This document shows positions 1 to 6,597 of a DNA stretch of 64,000 nt, one piece after another. A model generated the notes under the pieces. It was not told the DNA's origin, ran no database searches, and worked only from the letters and a program-made list of their open reading frames with translations. The DNA comes from a virus, in the IMG/VR virus record IMGVR_UViG_3300046804_005798, positions 1 through 64,000 of that record. One strand, written 5' to 3'. The stretch's first letter is position 1. The number at the start of each line of letters is the position of its first letter. The translations under genes and the position numbers were made by a program.

Positions 1-1
1 T

Positions 2-70
2 GGATATGTTCCTCTTTCGGGAAGTGTTCTGAACAAAGCACGTCTTGCTGTTGGTCGTATTGGTAACTGA
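2..70 (+). CDS. C-terminal end of a truncated gene, product unknown
   Basis: The frame is open from the window edge to TGA at 68-70 and gives 22 residues ending in ALNK-like sequence, precisely LNKARLAVGRIGN. The start and bulk of the gene lie outside the window. The tail is too short to assign to a family. Confidence 0.5.
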   Translation, partial: GYVPLSGSVLNKARLAVGRIGN

Positions 71-100
71 TATACATAAAATAAATTATCACATACCGAT

Positions 101-460
101 ATGAAATATCCAATCATTTTTGCTTTTGCTTCTATGATTGCTGGTCCTGCTTTTGCAGGACCTTTTGTAAACGTTGAAGCAAATGCAGCACTTTCTGGTT
201 CCAGTTATGCTGGAACTATTACTGAAGCACACGCAGGATATGAGGGTTCTTCGGGAAACTTCTCATATTATGGACAGATTGGACCTGCACTAGTTACTCC
301 TGATGGTGGAGATACTGATGTTCAACTATCTGGTAAGATTGGTGGTGGAGTAGATGTCACTGAAAAACTTAATGTTTATGGTGAATACTGGGCACTAACT
401 GGTGGTGAGGTTGAGAACCTGACTTCTAATTTTAAACTTGGAGTAAAGTATTCATTTTAA
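101..460 (+). CDS. Small exported beta-rich protein
   Basis: 119 residues. Residues 1-19 form a clear signal peptide (Lys near the start, hydrophobic core, cleavage after AFA). The mature part has alternating aromatic, Gly and polar residues and ends in VKYSF; a terminal Phe is typical of outer-membrane beta-strands. It resembles a small porin-like or OmpA-like barrel and is probably exported during infection. No enzymatic motif is visible. It is followed by a strong terminator. Host membrane remodelling is inference only. Confidence 0.75.
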   Translation: MKYPIIFAFASMIAGPAFAGPFVNVEANAALSGSSYAGTITEAHAGYEGSSGNFSYYGQIGPALVTPDGGDTDVQLSGKIGGGVDVTEKLNVYGEYWALTGGEVENLTSNFKLGVKYSF

Positions 461-500
461 TTTAGTAAGCATTTATACTTAATCTAGTCAGGATTTTCTA

Positions 501-529
501 ACAAGGGTGGGTTTCCCCCCTTGTTTTTT
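501..529 (+). terminator. Rho-independent terminator after the exported protein
   Basis: ACAAGGG-t-GGG pairs with CCCCCCTTGT across a TTT loop (about 10 base pairs, one bulge), followed by TTTTTTC. It separates the first gene from hli. The T-run also overlaps a weak -35-like TTGTTT (521-526) that is 17 bases before TATAAT (544-549), a possible hli promoter. Confidence 0.9.
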
Positions 530-576
530 CTTTAGGTTTCCTATATAATTCTGTAACAGTTCTTTACAAAGGAATT

Positions 577-786
577 ATGACGGTAACAACTAATGATCGT
601 GGGCAACAGAATATGTGGGCAAAAGAACCTTCGATGTATATGACCAAGGAAGACCTTGAGCGTTATGGTATTGAACCTTACGCTGAGAAAGCGGAGCGTT
701 TAAACGGACGCACCGCGATGATTGGATTTGTATCAGCAATTCTTTCATATGCTCTTACTGGAAAACTTTTCTTTGGTATTATTTGA
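577..786 (+). CDS. hli: High-light-inducible protein (Hli/HLIP)
   Basis: 69 residues with one chlorophyll a/b-binding-like helix. The diagnostic motif AEKAERLNGRTAMIGF begins near residue 37, and the Glu and Asn-Gly-Arg that ligate chlorophyll are present, followed by a hydrophobic stretch to the C-terminus. Cyanobacterial Hli proteins bind chlorophyll and carotenoid at photosystem II under stress. Cyanophage copies are thought to protect photosynthesis during infection, which fits psbA and petF in the same window. The N-terminal extension of about 35 residues is polar and unassigned. Confidence 0.96.
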   Translation: MTVTTNDRGQQNMWAKEPSMYMTKEDLERYGIEPYAEKAERLNGRTAMIGFVSAILSYALTGKLFFGII

Positions 787-799
787 GTTTTAATTTTAC

Positions 800-840
800 A
801 TACCATACATTATAAATAATATAAAATATATGTTTGGTAT
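800..840 (+). promoter_or_regulatory. Late promoter inside an inverted repeat before the HNH gene
   Basis: ATACCA-t-ACAT (800-810) pairs with ATGT-t-TGGTAT (830-840) with one T-T mismatch. The 3' arm abuts the ATG at 841. A T4-type late promoter TATAAATA (811-818) lies in the loop, so a late transcript starting near 824 would lack the 5' arm. The pairing is visible; the regulatory role is inferred from T4 homing-endonuclease genes with this design. Confidence 0.6.
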
Positions 841-1341
841 ATGAAATCTCTTTACAGCATCGGTGATAAAATACACCGACTTACTATCAAAGGAAAAACA
901 GTTTGCACTACCCCAAGTGGAAGAAATCGTTCTCATTATATTTGTGAATGTGAATGTGGAAATGAAGTAAAGGTTGAGGGATATAACCTCAATAATGGTC
1001 GTTATAAATCCTGTGGATGTAAAAGAGCATCTGCTGGTGGAATATCTAACACAAAAAAGTATAGAATGTGGAAATCTGCACAAGAGCGTGCTATTAAAAA
1101 AGGATTAGAATTTTCTATACGAGTTGAAGATATTGAAATACCAAAAAATTGCCCTTTGTTGAACATAACACTCATTGAAGGTGATAGAGAATACACTCCT
1201 TCACTTGATAGAATTGATAGTAAAAAAGGATATACTCCAGACAATGTGTGGGTTATATCTCATAGAGCAAATCAAATAAAAAATGATGCTACACTTGAAG
1301 AATTAAAACTCATAACAGAAAACCTATCAAAAATAACTTGA
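841..1341 (+). CDS. HNH-type homing endonuclease with N-terminal zinc ribbon
   Basis: 166 residues. A zinc-ribbon-like part (CECECGNE near residue 40, then SCGC near 58) is followed by a C-terminal nuclease core with CPLLNI and SLDRIDSKKGYTPDNVWVIS, typical of phage HNH/endonuclease VII-like enzymes. It sits alone between hli and petF, with its own late-promoter leader, as a freestanding mobile gene would. The target site is not identifiable. Its last bases overlap the -35 element of a promoter facing petF. Confidence 0.85.
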   Translation: MKSLYSIGDKIHRLTIKGKTVCTTPSGRNRSHYICECECGNEVKVEGYNLNNGRYKSCGCKRASAGGISNTKKYRMWKSAQERAIKKGLEFSIRVEDIEIPKNCPLLNITLIEGDREYTPSLDRIDSKKGYTPDNVWVISHRANQIKNDATLEELKLITENLSKIT

Positions 1342-1366
1342 CAATGACTTCAATTATCTTTACAAT
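1338..1366 (+). promoter_or_regulatory. Sigma70-like promoter before petF
   Basis: TTGACA (1338-1343) and TACAAT (1361-1366) are separated by 17 bases. The -35 overlaps the stop codon of the HNH gene. It would transcribe petF and the following genes; a start near 1373 would exclude the start codon of the 28-residue peptide at 1344. Confidence 0.6.
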
Positions 1367-1430
1367 TACTAGTGTCGCCTTCTTTGTTTTGTTGGCACAC
1401 TCCGTAAATCAACTATCAGAAACTTATTAA
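1344..1430 (+). CDS. 28-residue membrane peptide
   Basis: An ATG three bases after the HNH stop opens a frame for 28 residues with one hydrophobic segment (SIIFTITSVAFFVLLAHS). It ends four bases before petF. Size and layout resemble small photosystem or cytochrome b6f subunits, but no specific match is recognised. A promoter overlaps its first codons, so it may not be translated from that promoter. Confidence 0.4.
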   Translation: MTSIIFTITSVAFFVLLAHSVNQLSETY

Positions 1431-1433
1431 TTT

Positions 1434-1724
1434 ATGTCTTACAATGTTACTCTCCGCTCTCCCGATGGCACCGAAACCACTATCCAATGTGATGCGGATA
1501 CTTACATTCTTGACGCAGCAGAGGAAGCAGAAGTTGAACTTCCATACTCATGCCGCGCTGGTGCTTGTTCCTCTTGTGCTGGTAAGGTAATTGAAGGAAC
1601 TGTTGATAATGAAGATCAAACATTCTTGGATGACGATCAACTTGCAGATGGTTTCATTCTCACTTGCACTGCATATCCTAAGTCAGATTGCGTTATCCTG
1701 ATCGAACAAGAGGAAAATCTGTGA
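1434..1724 (+). CDS. petF: Plant-type [2Fe-2S] ferredoxin
   Basis: 96 residues, the usual length. Cluster cysteines are Cys40, Cys45, Cys48 ([15 protein letters not shown]) and Cys78 (LTCTAYP), exactly spaced. It carries electrons from photosystem I to reductases. In cyanophages ferredoxin is linked to bilin reductases and ribonucleotide reduction, but no partner lies in this window. The next gene starts in the stop codon, indicating co-transcription. Confidence 0.97.
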   Translation: MSYNVTLRSPDGTETTIQCDADTYILDAAEEAEVELPYSCRAGACSSCAGKVIEGTVDNEDQTFLDDDQLADGFILTCTAYPKSDCVILIEQEENL

Positions 1725-1933
1725 GTGCTGGTATGCTTGGGCAATTTAATCTTGCCCTTCAAGAACTTGTAGAAAGTGGTGCTTGGGATCGAGATGTAGA
1801 ACTAGAAGTCAAGATCGCAGGAACTCTTAAAAACGATAAGTTCATAGTTATTAAACCAATTAAAGAAAAACTGGTCTGTAACTCAGATCCAGAACTTAAA
1901 CAAAAACACCCTTATCAAGGAGAAAAACAATGA
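1721..1933 (+). CDS. Conserved small protein of unknown function
   Basis: Starts either at GTG 1721, overlapping the petF stop as GTGA, or at ATG 1733; the overlap favours 1721. About 70 residues, charged, with a beta-like stretch ([12 protein letters not shown]) and a polar tail. It overlaps the next hli gene by ATGA. Family not recognised; the tight coupling to petF and hli suggests one operon. Confidence 0.7.
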   Translation: MSAGMLGQFNLALQELVESGAWDRDVELEVKIAGTLKNDKFIVIKPIKEKLVCNSDPELKQKHPYQGEKQ

Positions 1934-2037
1934 ATGAAAGAGCAGAACGTATTAATGGATGGGCAGCAATGATTGGTATTGTTGCTGCAATGGGCAGTTA
2001 TGCTGCAACTGGTCAAATTATTCCGGGCATTTGGTGA
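1930..2037 (+). CDS. hli: Short high-light-inducible protein
   Basis: Only 35 residues: [20 protein letters not shown] then a hydrophobic end. It keeps the pigment-binding core (ERxNGxxAMIG) and lacks the N-terminal extension of the first hli. Overlaps the upstream gene by ATGA and ends one base into the ATG at 2037. Short Hli of this form occur in marine cyanobacteria and their phages. Confidence 0.92.
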   Translation: MNERAERINGWAAMIGIVAAMGSYAATGQIIPGIW

Positions 2038-2048
2038 TGGAGGTTAAA

Positions 2049-2576
2049 ATGCGTAAAGAACAATATCAGGTTCCTCAAGTACAGTTTCAATTTCGTGAAA
2101 ACGGTGAATTTGTAACTCGTACATCTTCCGAACTTTTCAATGGAAAGCGTGTGGTCATTTTTAGTCTGCCTGGTGCTTTCACTCCTACTTGCAGTGCCTA
2201 TCAGCTACCTGGATTCGAAGAGAAATACGACGACTTTATTGGTCTTGGCATCGACGATATTTACTGCATCTCTGTTAATGATGGGTTTGTGATGAATGCA
2301 TGGGCACAAGACCAAAACATTGGAAAAGTAAAACTAATTCCAGATGGCAATGCATATTTTACACGTTCTATGGGAATGCTTGTCAATAAGTCCAACCTTG
2401 GTTTCGGTGATCGGTCTTGGCGTTATGCTGCAGTCGTGGATAACGGAATCATCGAAAAACTATTCATTGAAGTGGGGCAACGGGACAATGCCGACACCGA
2501 CCCTTATGAGCAGACTACTCCGGAGAATGTTTTTGAATATGTGAAAACTACAGTTCGAGAAACTGTTGCTGCTTGA
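2049..2576 (+). CDS. Peroxiredoxin (Prx5-like)
   Basis: 175 residues from ATG 2049, chosen because GGAGG lies five bases upstream; an in-frame ATG at 2037 lacks a site. The peroxidatic motif PGAFTPTCSAYQLPGF puts the active Cys near residue 48, and the Arg and Trp-rich C-terminal half fits the Prx5/AhpC-TSA fold. It reduces peroxides, probably with glutaredoxin or thioredoxin; a glutaredoxin gene is at 27783. Protection against photo-oxidative stress is inference. A terminator follows directly. Confidence 0.93.
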   Translation: MRKEQYQVPQVQFQFRENGEFVTRTSSELFNGKRVVIFSLPGAFTPTCSAYQLPGFEEKYDDFIGLGIDDIYCISVNDGFVMNAWAQDQNIGKVKLIPDGNAYFTRSMGMLVNKSNLGFGDRSWRYAAVVDNGIIEKLFIEVGQRDNADTDPYEQTTPENVFEYVKTTVRETVAA

Positions 2577-2584
2577 AAAGAATC

Positions 2585-2610
2585 AAAGCGTCCAAAAGGG
2601 CGCTTTTTTT
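2585..2610 (+). terminator. Terminator after the petF-hli-peroxiredoxin operon
   Basis: AAAGCGTCC, loop AAAA, GGGCGCTTT (9 pairs, one G-T) then seven T. Confidence 0.92.
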
Positions 2611-2617
2611 ATAAATA
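2610..2617 (+). promoter_or_regulatory. T4-type late promoter before the lysis-like cassette
   Basis: TATAAATA directly after the terminator T-run, 25 bases upstream of the ATG at 2643. Confidence 0.65.
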
Positions 2618-2642
2618 CATTCAGTGTTTATAGAAGTATTCA

Positions 2643-3314
2643 ATGACCTTAGATCTTCATAACTTTTTTAAGTATTATGATGATGGTAATTCGAATCACG
2701 TAGCAGCGGTTCAGTGGTTAGAGGATAACCTTCCCGCTCAATTCATGGACGATTCGGAGACAGAGTGGGTTTCAATTTTCAGAACAAAGCCACCAGCTCC
2801 AGAAGTTCTTGCAGTTCCATACTTTAACCAAGTAGATAACTACAGAGATGCACATAGAACTTGCAACTCTTCATCATGTGCTATGTGTCTTGCGTTCCTC
2901 AAGCCAGGAAGCATTAAAGGTGATGACGAATACGTTAAGAAAGTATTTGAGATTGGCGATACAACTGACCATGCCGTACAGACGAAGGTTCTGGCAGCTT
3001 ATGGTGTTAAGTCACACTTTAGTTACAATCTATCTTTTGCTGATATCGATAAAAGTCTGGACGCTGGGAAGCCCGTTGTTATTGGCATACTCCATAGGGG
3101 TTCTCTTTCTGCACCTACTGGTGGGCACATGTGTGTTGTAATTGGCAAGACACCAGATGGTAAAGGATATTATGTAAATGATCCATATGGATCATGTAAT
3201 GATAATTATACTGGGCCAGTAACAAATGGTAAGAAGACCATTTATACCAAAGCAATGCTCAAAGCACGTTGGTGCCCAGGAGGCAACGATGGATGGGGAA
3301 GAATTTTCGATTAA
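2643..3314 (+). CDS. C39-like cysteine peptidase with shared N-terminal module
   Basis: 223 residues. Residues 1-45 (LHNFFKxYDDxNxNHVxAVQWLE) also begin the lysozyme at 3413, so they probably form a common targeting domain. Residues 58-205 look like a Peptidase_C39_2 fold: CNSSSCAM with Cys74 in the catalytic position, GGHMCVVIG with His162 and VNDPYG with Asp180. These enzymes cleave peptides, in phages often cell-wall cross-links. The neighbouring lysozyme suggests a two-enzyme lysis pair; the substrate is inferred. The next small gene overlaps its end by 26 bases. Confidence 0.82.
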   Translation: MTLDLHNFFKYYDDGNSNHVAAVQWLEDNLPAQFMDDSETEWVSIFRTKPPAPEVLAVPYFNQVDNYRDAHRTCNSSSCAMCLAFLKPGSIKGDDEYVKKVFEIGDTTDHAVQTKVLAAYGVKSHFSYNLSFADIDKSLDAGKPVVIGILHRGSLSAPTGGHMCVVIGKTPDGKGYYVNDPYGSCNDNYTGPVTNGKKTIYTKAMLKARWCPGGNDGWGRIFD

Positions 3315-3426
3315 TTTTAAGAGGAAGATCTTACAAAGAATCAAAGATCTTACGAATCACGGCAAGCACGTAGAGGCAAATCAACTTTATCAAAAGTATT
3401 TCGGAGGGCAAAATGGCAAGGATTGA
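3289..3426 (+). CDS. Small helical protein between peptidase and lysozyme
   Basis: 45 residues (MDGEEFSINF...YFGGQNGKD), mostly charged helix. ATG 3289 is preceded by AGGAGG (3278-3283) at five bases, a strong ribosome site inside the peptidase gene, which decides this start. It overlaps both neighbours (26 and 14 bases), suggesting translational coupling. Function unknown; no transmembrane segment. Confidence 0.6.
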   Translation: MDGEEFSINFKRKILQRIKDLTNHGKHVEANQLYQKYFGGQNGKD

Positions 3427-4105
3427 TTTACACAACTTTTTTAAATTCTATGATGATAGAAATCCTAATCATGTTAAAGCAGTTCAGTGGTTAGAGGATC
3501 ATCTACCAAATAAGTTTCTTGAGGATAATGTAGACTGGGCTGAAATCTATCGAGGAAAAAAGTCTAGTGCTGCAGTAGCATCTACATCAACTTCTTCTGC
3601 TCCTGCAGCATCTTCTTCACCTGCATCTGTAGGTGGTGATGATGTGCCAATGATGGGAATTAAGTTAATCAAGGAATTTGAAGGTTGTAGGCTGGATGCT
3701 TATCCGGATCCCCTCAGTGGTAATTTACCAATCACTATTGGTTGGGGTTGCACCCGTAAAAAAGATGGATCACCATTTCATATGGGCGATAAAATTACCC
3801 AATCAGAAGCAGATGAACTTCTGATTGATGAGTGTAAAAAGCACTTTTTACCCTCACTTCGTAAAATTCCACACTGGGGAGAAATGTCAGATGGTAAACG
3901 CGGAGCACTTCTCAGTTTTGCTTATAATCTTGGCGCTGGTTTCTACGGCGGCGATAACTTTAATACTATTACTAAACGCTTGAAGAATAAAGAGTGGGAT
4001 TTAGTTCCCGATGCATTGTATCTCTACAGAAATCCTGGTTCAAATGTAGAAGCAGGACTTGCCCGTAGAAGAAAGGCTGAAGGTGAAGCTTGGAAAAAAG
4101 GTTAA
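3413..4105 (+). CDS. GH24 (T4-type) lysozyme with extra N-terminal domain
   Basis: 230 residues. Residues 1-47 match the N-terminus of the peptidase at 2643. A Ser/Ala-rich linker (51-75) leads to a muramidase domain: FEGCRLDAY with catalytic Glu90, PITIGWG, and the C-terminal GLARRRKAEGEAW typical of T4-like lysozymes. It hydrolyses the glycan strands of peptidoglycan and is the likely endolysin. GGAGG precedes the ATG. A putative holin follows at 4124. Confidence 0.93.
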   Translation: MARIDLHNFFKFYDDRNPNHVKAVQWLEDHLPNKFLEDNVDWAEIYRGKKSSAAVASTSTSSAPAASSSPASVGGDDVPMMGIKLIKEFEGCRLDAYPDPLSGNLPITIGWGCTRKKDGSPFHMGDKITQSEADELLIDECKKHFLPSLRKIPHWGEMSDGKRGALLSFAYNLGAGFYGGDNFNTITKRLKNKEWDLVPDALYLYRNPGSNVEAGLARRRKAEGEAWKKG

Positions 4106-4123
4106 CTTTACAAACTCACTAAA

Positions 4124-4537
4124 ATGGACCCTCAAAAGAAAAGAGAAACTTGTATGAGTCAAATTATTCGTATTGCTATTTTGGGTTGGTCTGCCGCACT
4201 TCTTACGGCAAGTTATGCTGGGGCTCTTGCTAAAATGGACCCAACATTTATTGCTACTGTGTTTACTGCGTCCGCAGCAACATTTGGAATTAATACTATG
4301 AAGAAAGGTGGAGATGATGATGATGAAAAAAAGTCTGAAGCAAAAAGAGAGGAGTTTGTAGAAGCACCTCCAATACCTGCTGCAGAGGCAGTGGTAGAGG
4401 AAGTTGTTGAGCAAACAGTAAGTGAAGAACCATTAGTTCAAACTGGTTATAAAGAAGAAACTTCTCTTGAAGAAAGAGTTGAAGCTCTAGAAGCGAAGGT
4501 TGATGAAGAAAAACCCTATTCAAGAGGAGATCTCTGA
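4124..4537 (+). CDS. Membrane protein with acidic tail, holin candidate
   Basis: 137 residues (ATG 4154 is an alternative start). Two hydrophobic segments, about residues 13-35 and 39-57, are followed by Lys-Lys-Gly-Gly, a run of Asp, and a long acidic tail ending in a coiled-coil-like EERVEALEAKVDEE. Position right after the lysozyme and the two-segment layout suggest a class II-like holin, but the long acidic tail is unusual and no family is recognised. Confidence 0.7.
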   Translation: MDPQKKRETCMSQIIRIAILGWSAALLTASYAGALAKMDPTFIATVFTASAATFGINTMKKGGDDDDEKKSEAKREEFVEAPPIPAAEAVVEEVVEQTVSEEPLVQTGYKEETSLEERVEALEAKVDEEKPYSRGDL

Positions 4538-4653
4538 TGTCAAAATCTGCTAATAAAAGTAAAAAAGGTGGAGCGGGTTCTGCCAATAACAAAAAGCAAA
4601 ATTCTGGTAATGCCAATGCTAAAAAAGCAAAGAATGGTGGTAAGAAAAAGTGA
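4537..4653 (+). CDS. 38-residue Lys/Asn/Gly-rich basic peptide
   Basis: ATG 4537 overlaps the previous stop (TGATG). The peptide is almost entirely Lys, Asn, Gly, Ser and Ala, strongly basic and probably disordered. It directly follows a protein with an acidic tail, so electrostatic pairing is possible but unproven. Family not recognised. Confidence 0.55.
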   Translation: MSKSANKSKKGGAGSANNKKQNSGNANAKKAKNGGKKK

Positions 4654-4829
4654 TAGAATTTATCGCTTTTATGATTATAGGTTATGTGGAAATTTCTCCA
4701 GGTGAATGTCAAGTTGAATATCTTCGTTATAATGAAATACACTCACTAGTTGTACCATGTCAAGAGAATGGAACACTCCTAAAAGGGAGTGTTGGAATGC
4801 TCCAATCCACAAAATACTCCAAGCCATAG
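4650..4829 (+). CDS. Possible small protein, GTG start
   Basis: GTG 4650 overlaps the preceding stop (GTGA) and opens 59 codons starting MIEFIAFMIIGYVEISPG with two Cys later. It overlaps the gene at 4757 by 73 bases in another frame. Only one of the two may be real in the shared part; the coupling to the upstream stop is the main support. Confidence 0.4.
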   Translation: MIEFIAFMIIGYVEISPGECQVEYLRYNEIHSLVVPCQENGTLLKGSVGMLQSTKYSKP

Positions 4830-4957
4830 ACAATCACACCCGTCTTTTTATGGAGACGGGTGATTTTTGGCATGAAGAACAGGCCCAGATCTTGAGAAAA
4901 TATGTAAAAGATTTGAAAGTCTGGATACACAAAGAAGAAGGATGGTGGGATGAATGA
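4757..4957 (+). CDS. Conserved small helical protein
   Basis: 66 residues, Trp-rich, with a helical core (HKILQAIDNHTRLF...EEQAQILRKYVKDLKVWIHKEEG). It ends ATGA over the start of the next gene. The start is less sure than the C-terminal half, because the DNA for the first 15 codons also forms a perfect AACACTCC/GGGAGTGTT-type hairpin (about 4768-4787). Unknown function. Confidence 0.65.
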   Translation: MSREWNTPKRECWNAPIHKILQAIDNHTRLFMETGDFWHEEQAQILRKYVKDLKVWIHKEEGWWDE

Positions 4958-5700
4958 AAAAAATTCTCACAGCAATCGGTTTATCATTAAGTCTAACTCT
5001 TCCAGTATATGCTGATAAGTTGTTAAGCACACAACCCACAGTGAGACCATATAGTGCAGAAGCAATGGGTTGTATGATACTTTTGGAGTGTACTGAAGGT
5101 CTTGAAAAACTATCGACAGAATCAGAATTTTTAAAGAGTGAAGATTTTGCTCCATTTAGAGATGAAATTATTAGAGTTATAACTGCTCTCAATAAACTTG
5201 AAGTTCCTGTTTATGTCGCACCAGAAAGATATTTTACTCCAAGAACAGTAGGATTATACAAACCAAACTATAATCGTTTCTTCATTAATGAAATTCTTCT
5301 TAAAGATCCAAGAGAATTTTTAGGAACACTTCGTCACGAAGGTTGGCATACAGTTCAAGATTGTATGGGTGGTGGACTACAAACTTCATTTATGGCACAA
5401 GTACATCAGGATAGTGAGATACCTGCTTGGTTAATGAAGATGACTAAACTTACTTATGAATCGATGATGCAAAGTCGTGCAGTTCCATGGGAAGCAGATG
5501 CTAATTGGGCAGAAGAACAGTCAAATGTAACTGCTGAAAAATTAGAGATGTGTGCAAAAGGTCCCTTGTGGGATCAAATTCGTCCAACTCCTTTGACTAT
5601 GGATTGGTTGATTGGATGTGGATTTATGAAACCACAAGACGGTTTATACCCCTACTATCCAAACAAGAAAGTACAATATTGTACGGAAGGTAAATACTAG
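4954..5700 (+). CDS. Secreted HExxH zinc-metallopeptidase-like protein
   Basis: 248 residues. Residues 1-20 are a signal peptide (cleavage after VYA). LGTLRHEGWHTVQDC holds an HExxH zinc site (His128, Glu129, His132), and VPWEADANWAEE offers Glu180 as a third ligand, the gluzincin arrangement. Six or more Cys suggest disulfides in the periplasm. The gene lies next to lysis-like genes, so a role in the host envelope is plausible. The family is not recognised by name and the substrate is unknown. Confidence 0.72.
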   Translation: MKKILTAIGLSLSLTLPVYADKLLSTQPTVRPYSAEAMGCMILLECTEGLEKLSTESEFLKSEDFAPFRDEIIRVITALNKLEVPVYVAPERYFTPRTVGLYKPNYNRFFINEILLKDPREFLGTLRHEGWHTVQDCMGGGLQTSFMAQVHQDSEIPAWLMKMTKLTYESMMQSRAVPWEADANWAEEQSNVTAEKLEMCAKGPLWDQIRPTPLTMDWLIGCGFMKPQDGLYPYYPNKKVQYCTEGKY

Positions 5701-5718
5701 TAGTTGAATATAAAAAAA

Positions 5719-6192
5719 ATGAGTGAAGTTCAGTTCAAGAAGCACAGAGTATTCCGTGAAACAGATGCAGTTGTTTTCTATGATATATCGGTCGAGCATT
5801 CAAATGCTCAGGATCTGGTTGTTCACACTGGTCCGGCTATCAGTCCTCCTGATGATATTGTAGGAGCAAAACAATTTTATATTCATTATCACCAGGTAGA
5901 CCATAATCGTGTTCTATCTGGACTTCGCACGTTTGAACTTGTAAATCCAGAGTGGAGATACCCCTATCATATCGTCCATCTCAATCGTTCTTCTGGTGCT
6001 CTTGTCATTCCTAAGATGACTTATCATCGTTCATATTCTGGTGAAGATGGATCTATCGTGATTAACCAAGCAATCCGCGATGATGAGTTTAATCCAGAGA
6101 CAGAATTTGTTCCAGTATCTGCAGCAAAGAATCATGATCTTTATCACATTCTTGCACACGAAAAACCAGTTATTCATACCCTTGGAGAATAA
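5719..6192 (+). CDS. Conserved protein of unknown function, cupin-like composition
   Basis: 157 residues from ATG 5719 (an in-frame TTG at 5704 is less likely). Beta-rich with many His: YIHYHQVDHNRV near 55-66, YHIVHLN near 88, MTYHRS near 105, NHDLYHILAHEKPVIH at the end. The clustered His could bind metal as in cupins, but no canonical cupin motif is clear. The next small gene overlaps the stop by one base. Confidence 0.7.
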   Translation: MSEVQFKKHRVFRETDAVVFYDISVEHSNAQDLVVHTGPAISPPDDIVGAKQFYIHYHQVDHNRVLSGLRTFELVNPEWRYPYHIVHLNRSSGALVIPKMTYHRSYSGEDGSIVINQAIRDDEFNPETEFVPVSAAKNHDLYHILAHEKPVIHTLGE

Positions 6193-6344
6193 TGGATCAA
6201 TTTCCTTGGGGTGTTGTAATTATTTTATCTTGTGGTCTTGCCTTTACTGCATACATCATTTACTACATACTAAAGTTAGCATCTGAGGAGATGAAAGATG
6301 AAGAACCTAGCAATCATTCTGTCGGCAACGAGTCTGGCAATTAG
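6192..6344 (+). CDS. Small single-pass membrane protein
   Basis: 50 residues: short N-terminus, hydrophobic VVIILSCGLAFTAYIIYYIL, then a polar tail. ATG 6192 overlaps the previous stop by one base. Its last 47 bases overlap the next gene in another frame. The two overlapping membrane proteins recall embedded Rz/Rz1-type lysis genes, but neither shows a lipobox, so this is only a suggestion. Confidence 0.5.
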   Translation: MDQFPWGVVIILSCGLAFTAYIIYYILKLASEEMKDEEPSNHSVGNESGN

Positions 6345-6504
6345 TGGAGCACTTTGTTATGGTGCCTATGTAACTTATAAAAAAGCAGAAGCAATTCTCA
6401 ATAATCCTGAAGAGTTTGTTGGTGCTGTTGTAGAGAAAAAAATTAAAAGCACTCTACCAATTTTTAAAACAAATAAAGAAAATAAATTTGGATTTCCATT
6501 CTAA
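6298..6504 (+). CDS. Small membrane-anchored protein
   Basis: 68 residues with an N-terminal hydrophobic segment (LAIILSATSLAISGALCYGAYV) and a basic tail KKAEAILNNPEEF...KKIKSTLP. A purine-rich GAGGAG site precedes ATG 6298. Could be a signal-anchored periplasmic protein. Family not recognised. Confidence 0.6.
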   Translation: MKNLAIILSATSLAISGALCYGAYVTYKKAEAILNNPEEFVGAVVEKKIKSTLPIFKTNKENKFGFPF

Positions 6505-6511
6505 ATACTAA

Positions 6512-6588
6512 TGCTTATGTGTGGTAACTTAAGCAAAAGATTGGGGGCAGAAATGCCTCTTTTCTTGTATAAATAATATTACCACACA
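6512..6588 (+). promoter_or_regulatory. Pairing-arm leader with hairpin and late promoter before GIY-YIG gene
   Basis: Hairpin TGCTTA (6512-6517)/TAAGCA (6530-6535) exposes TGTGTGGTAA (6518-6527) in its loop; this is perfectly complementary to TTACCACACA (6579-6588), ten bases before the ATG at 6598. Between them lie a second hairpin GGGGCA-gaaa-TGCCTC (6544-6559, one G-T) and late promoter TATAAATA (6568-6575). Read-through RNA could fold as a pseudoknot that masks the start; late RNA could not. The same plan recurs at 7733 and 58561. Confidence 0.72.
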
Positions 6589-6597
6589 TAAAGCAGT

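Noticed and set aside
796-1083. Minus-strand ORF opposite the HNH gene
   Set aside because: Shadow of the HNH frame with no ribosome site or recognisable domain.
4768-4860. Two strong hairpins as terminators
   Set aside because: Neither AACACTCC nor CCCGTC stem is followed by a T-run, and both lie inside a likely coding frame.
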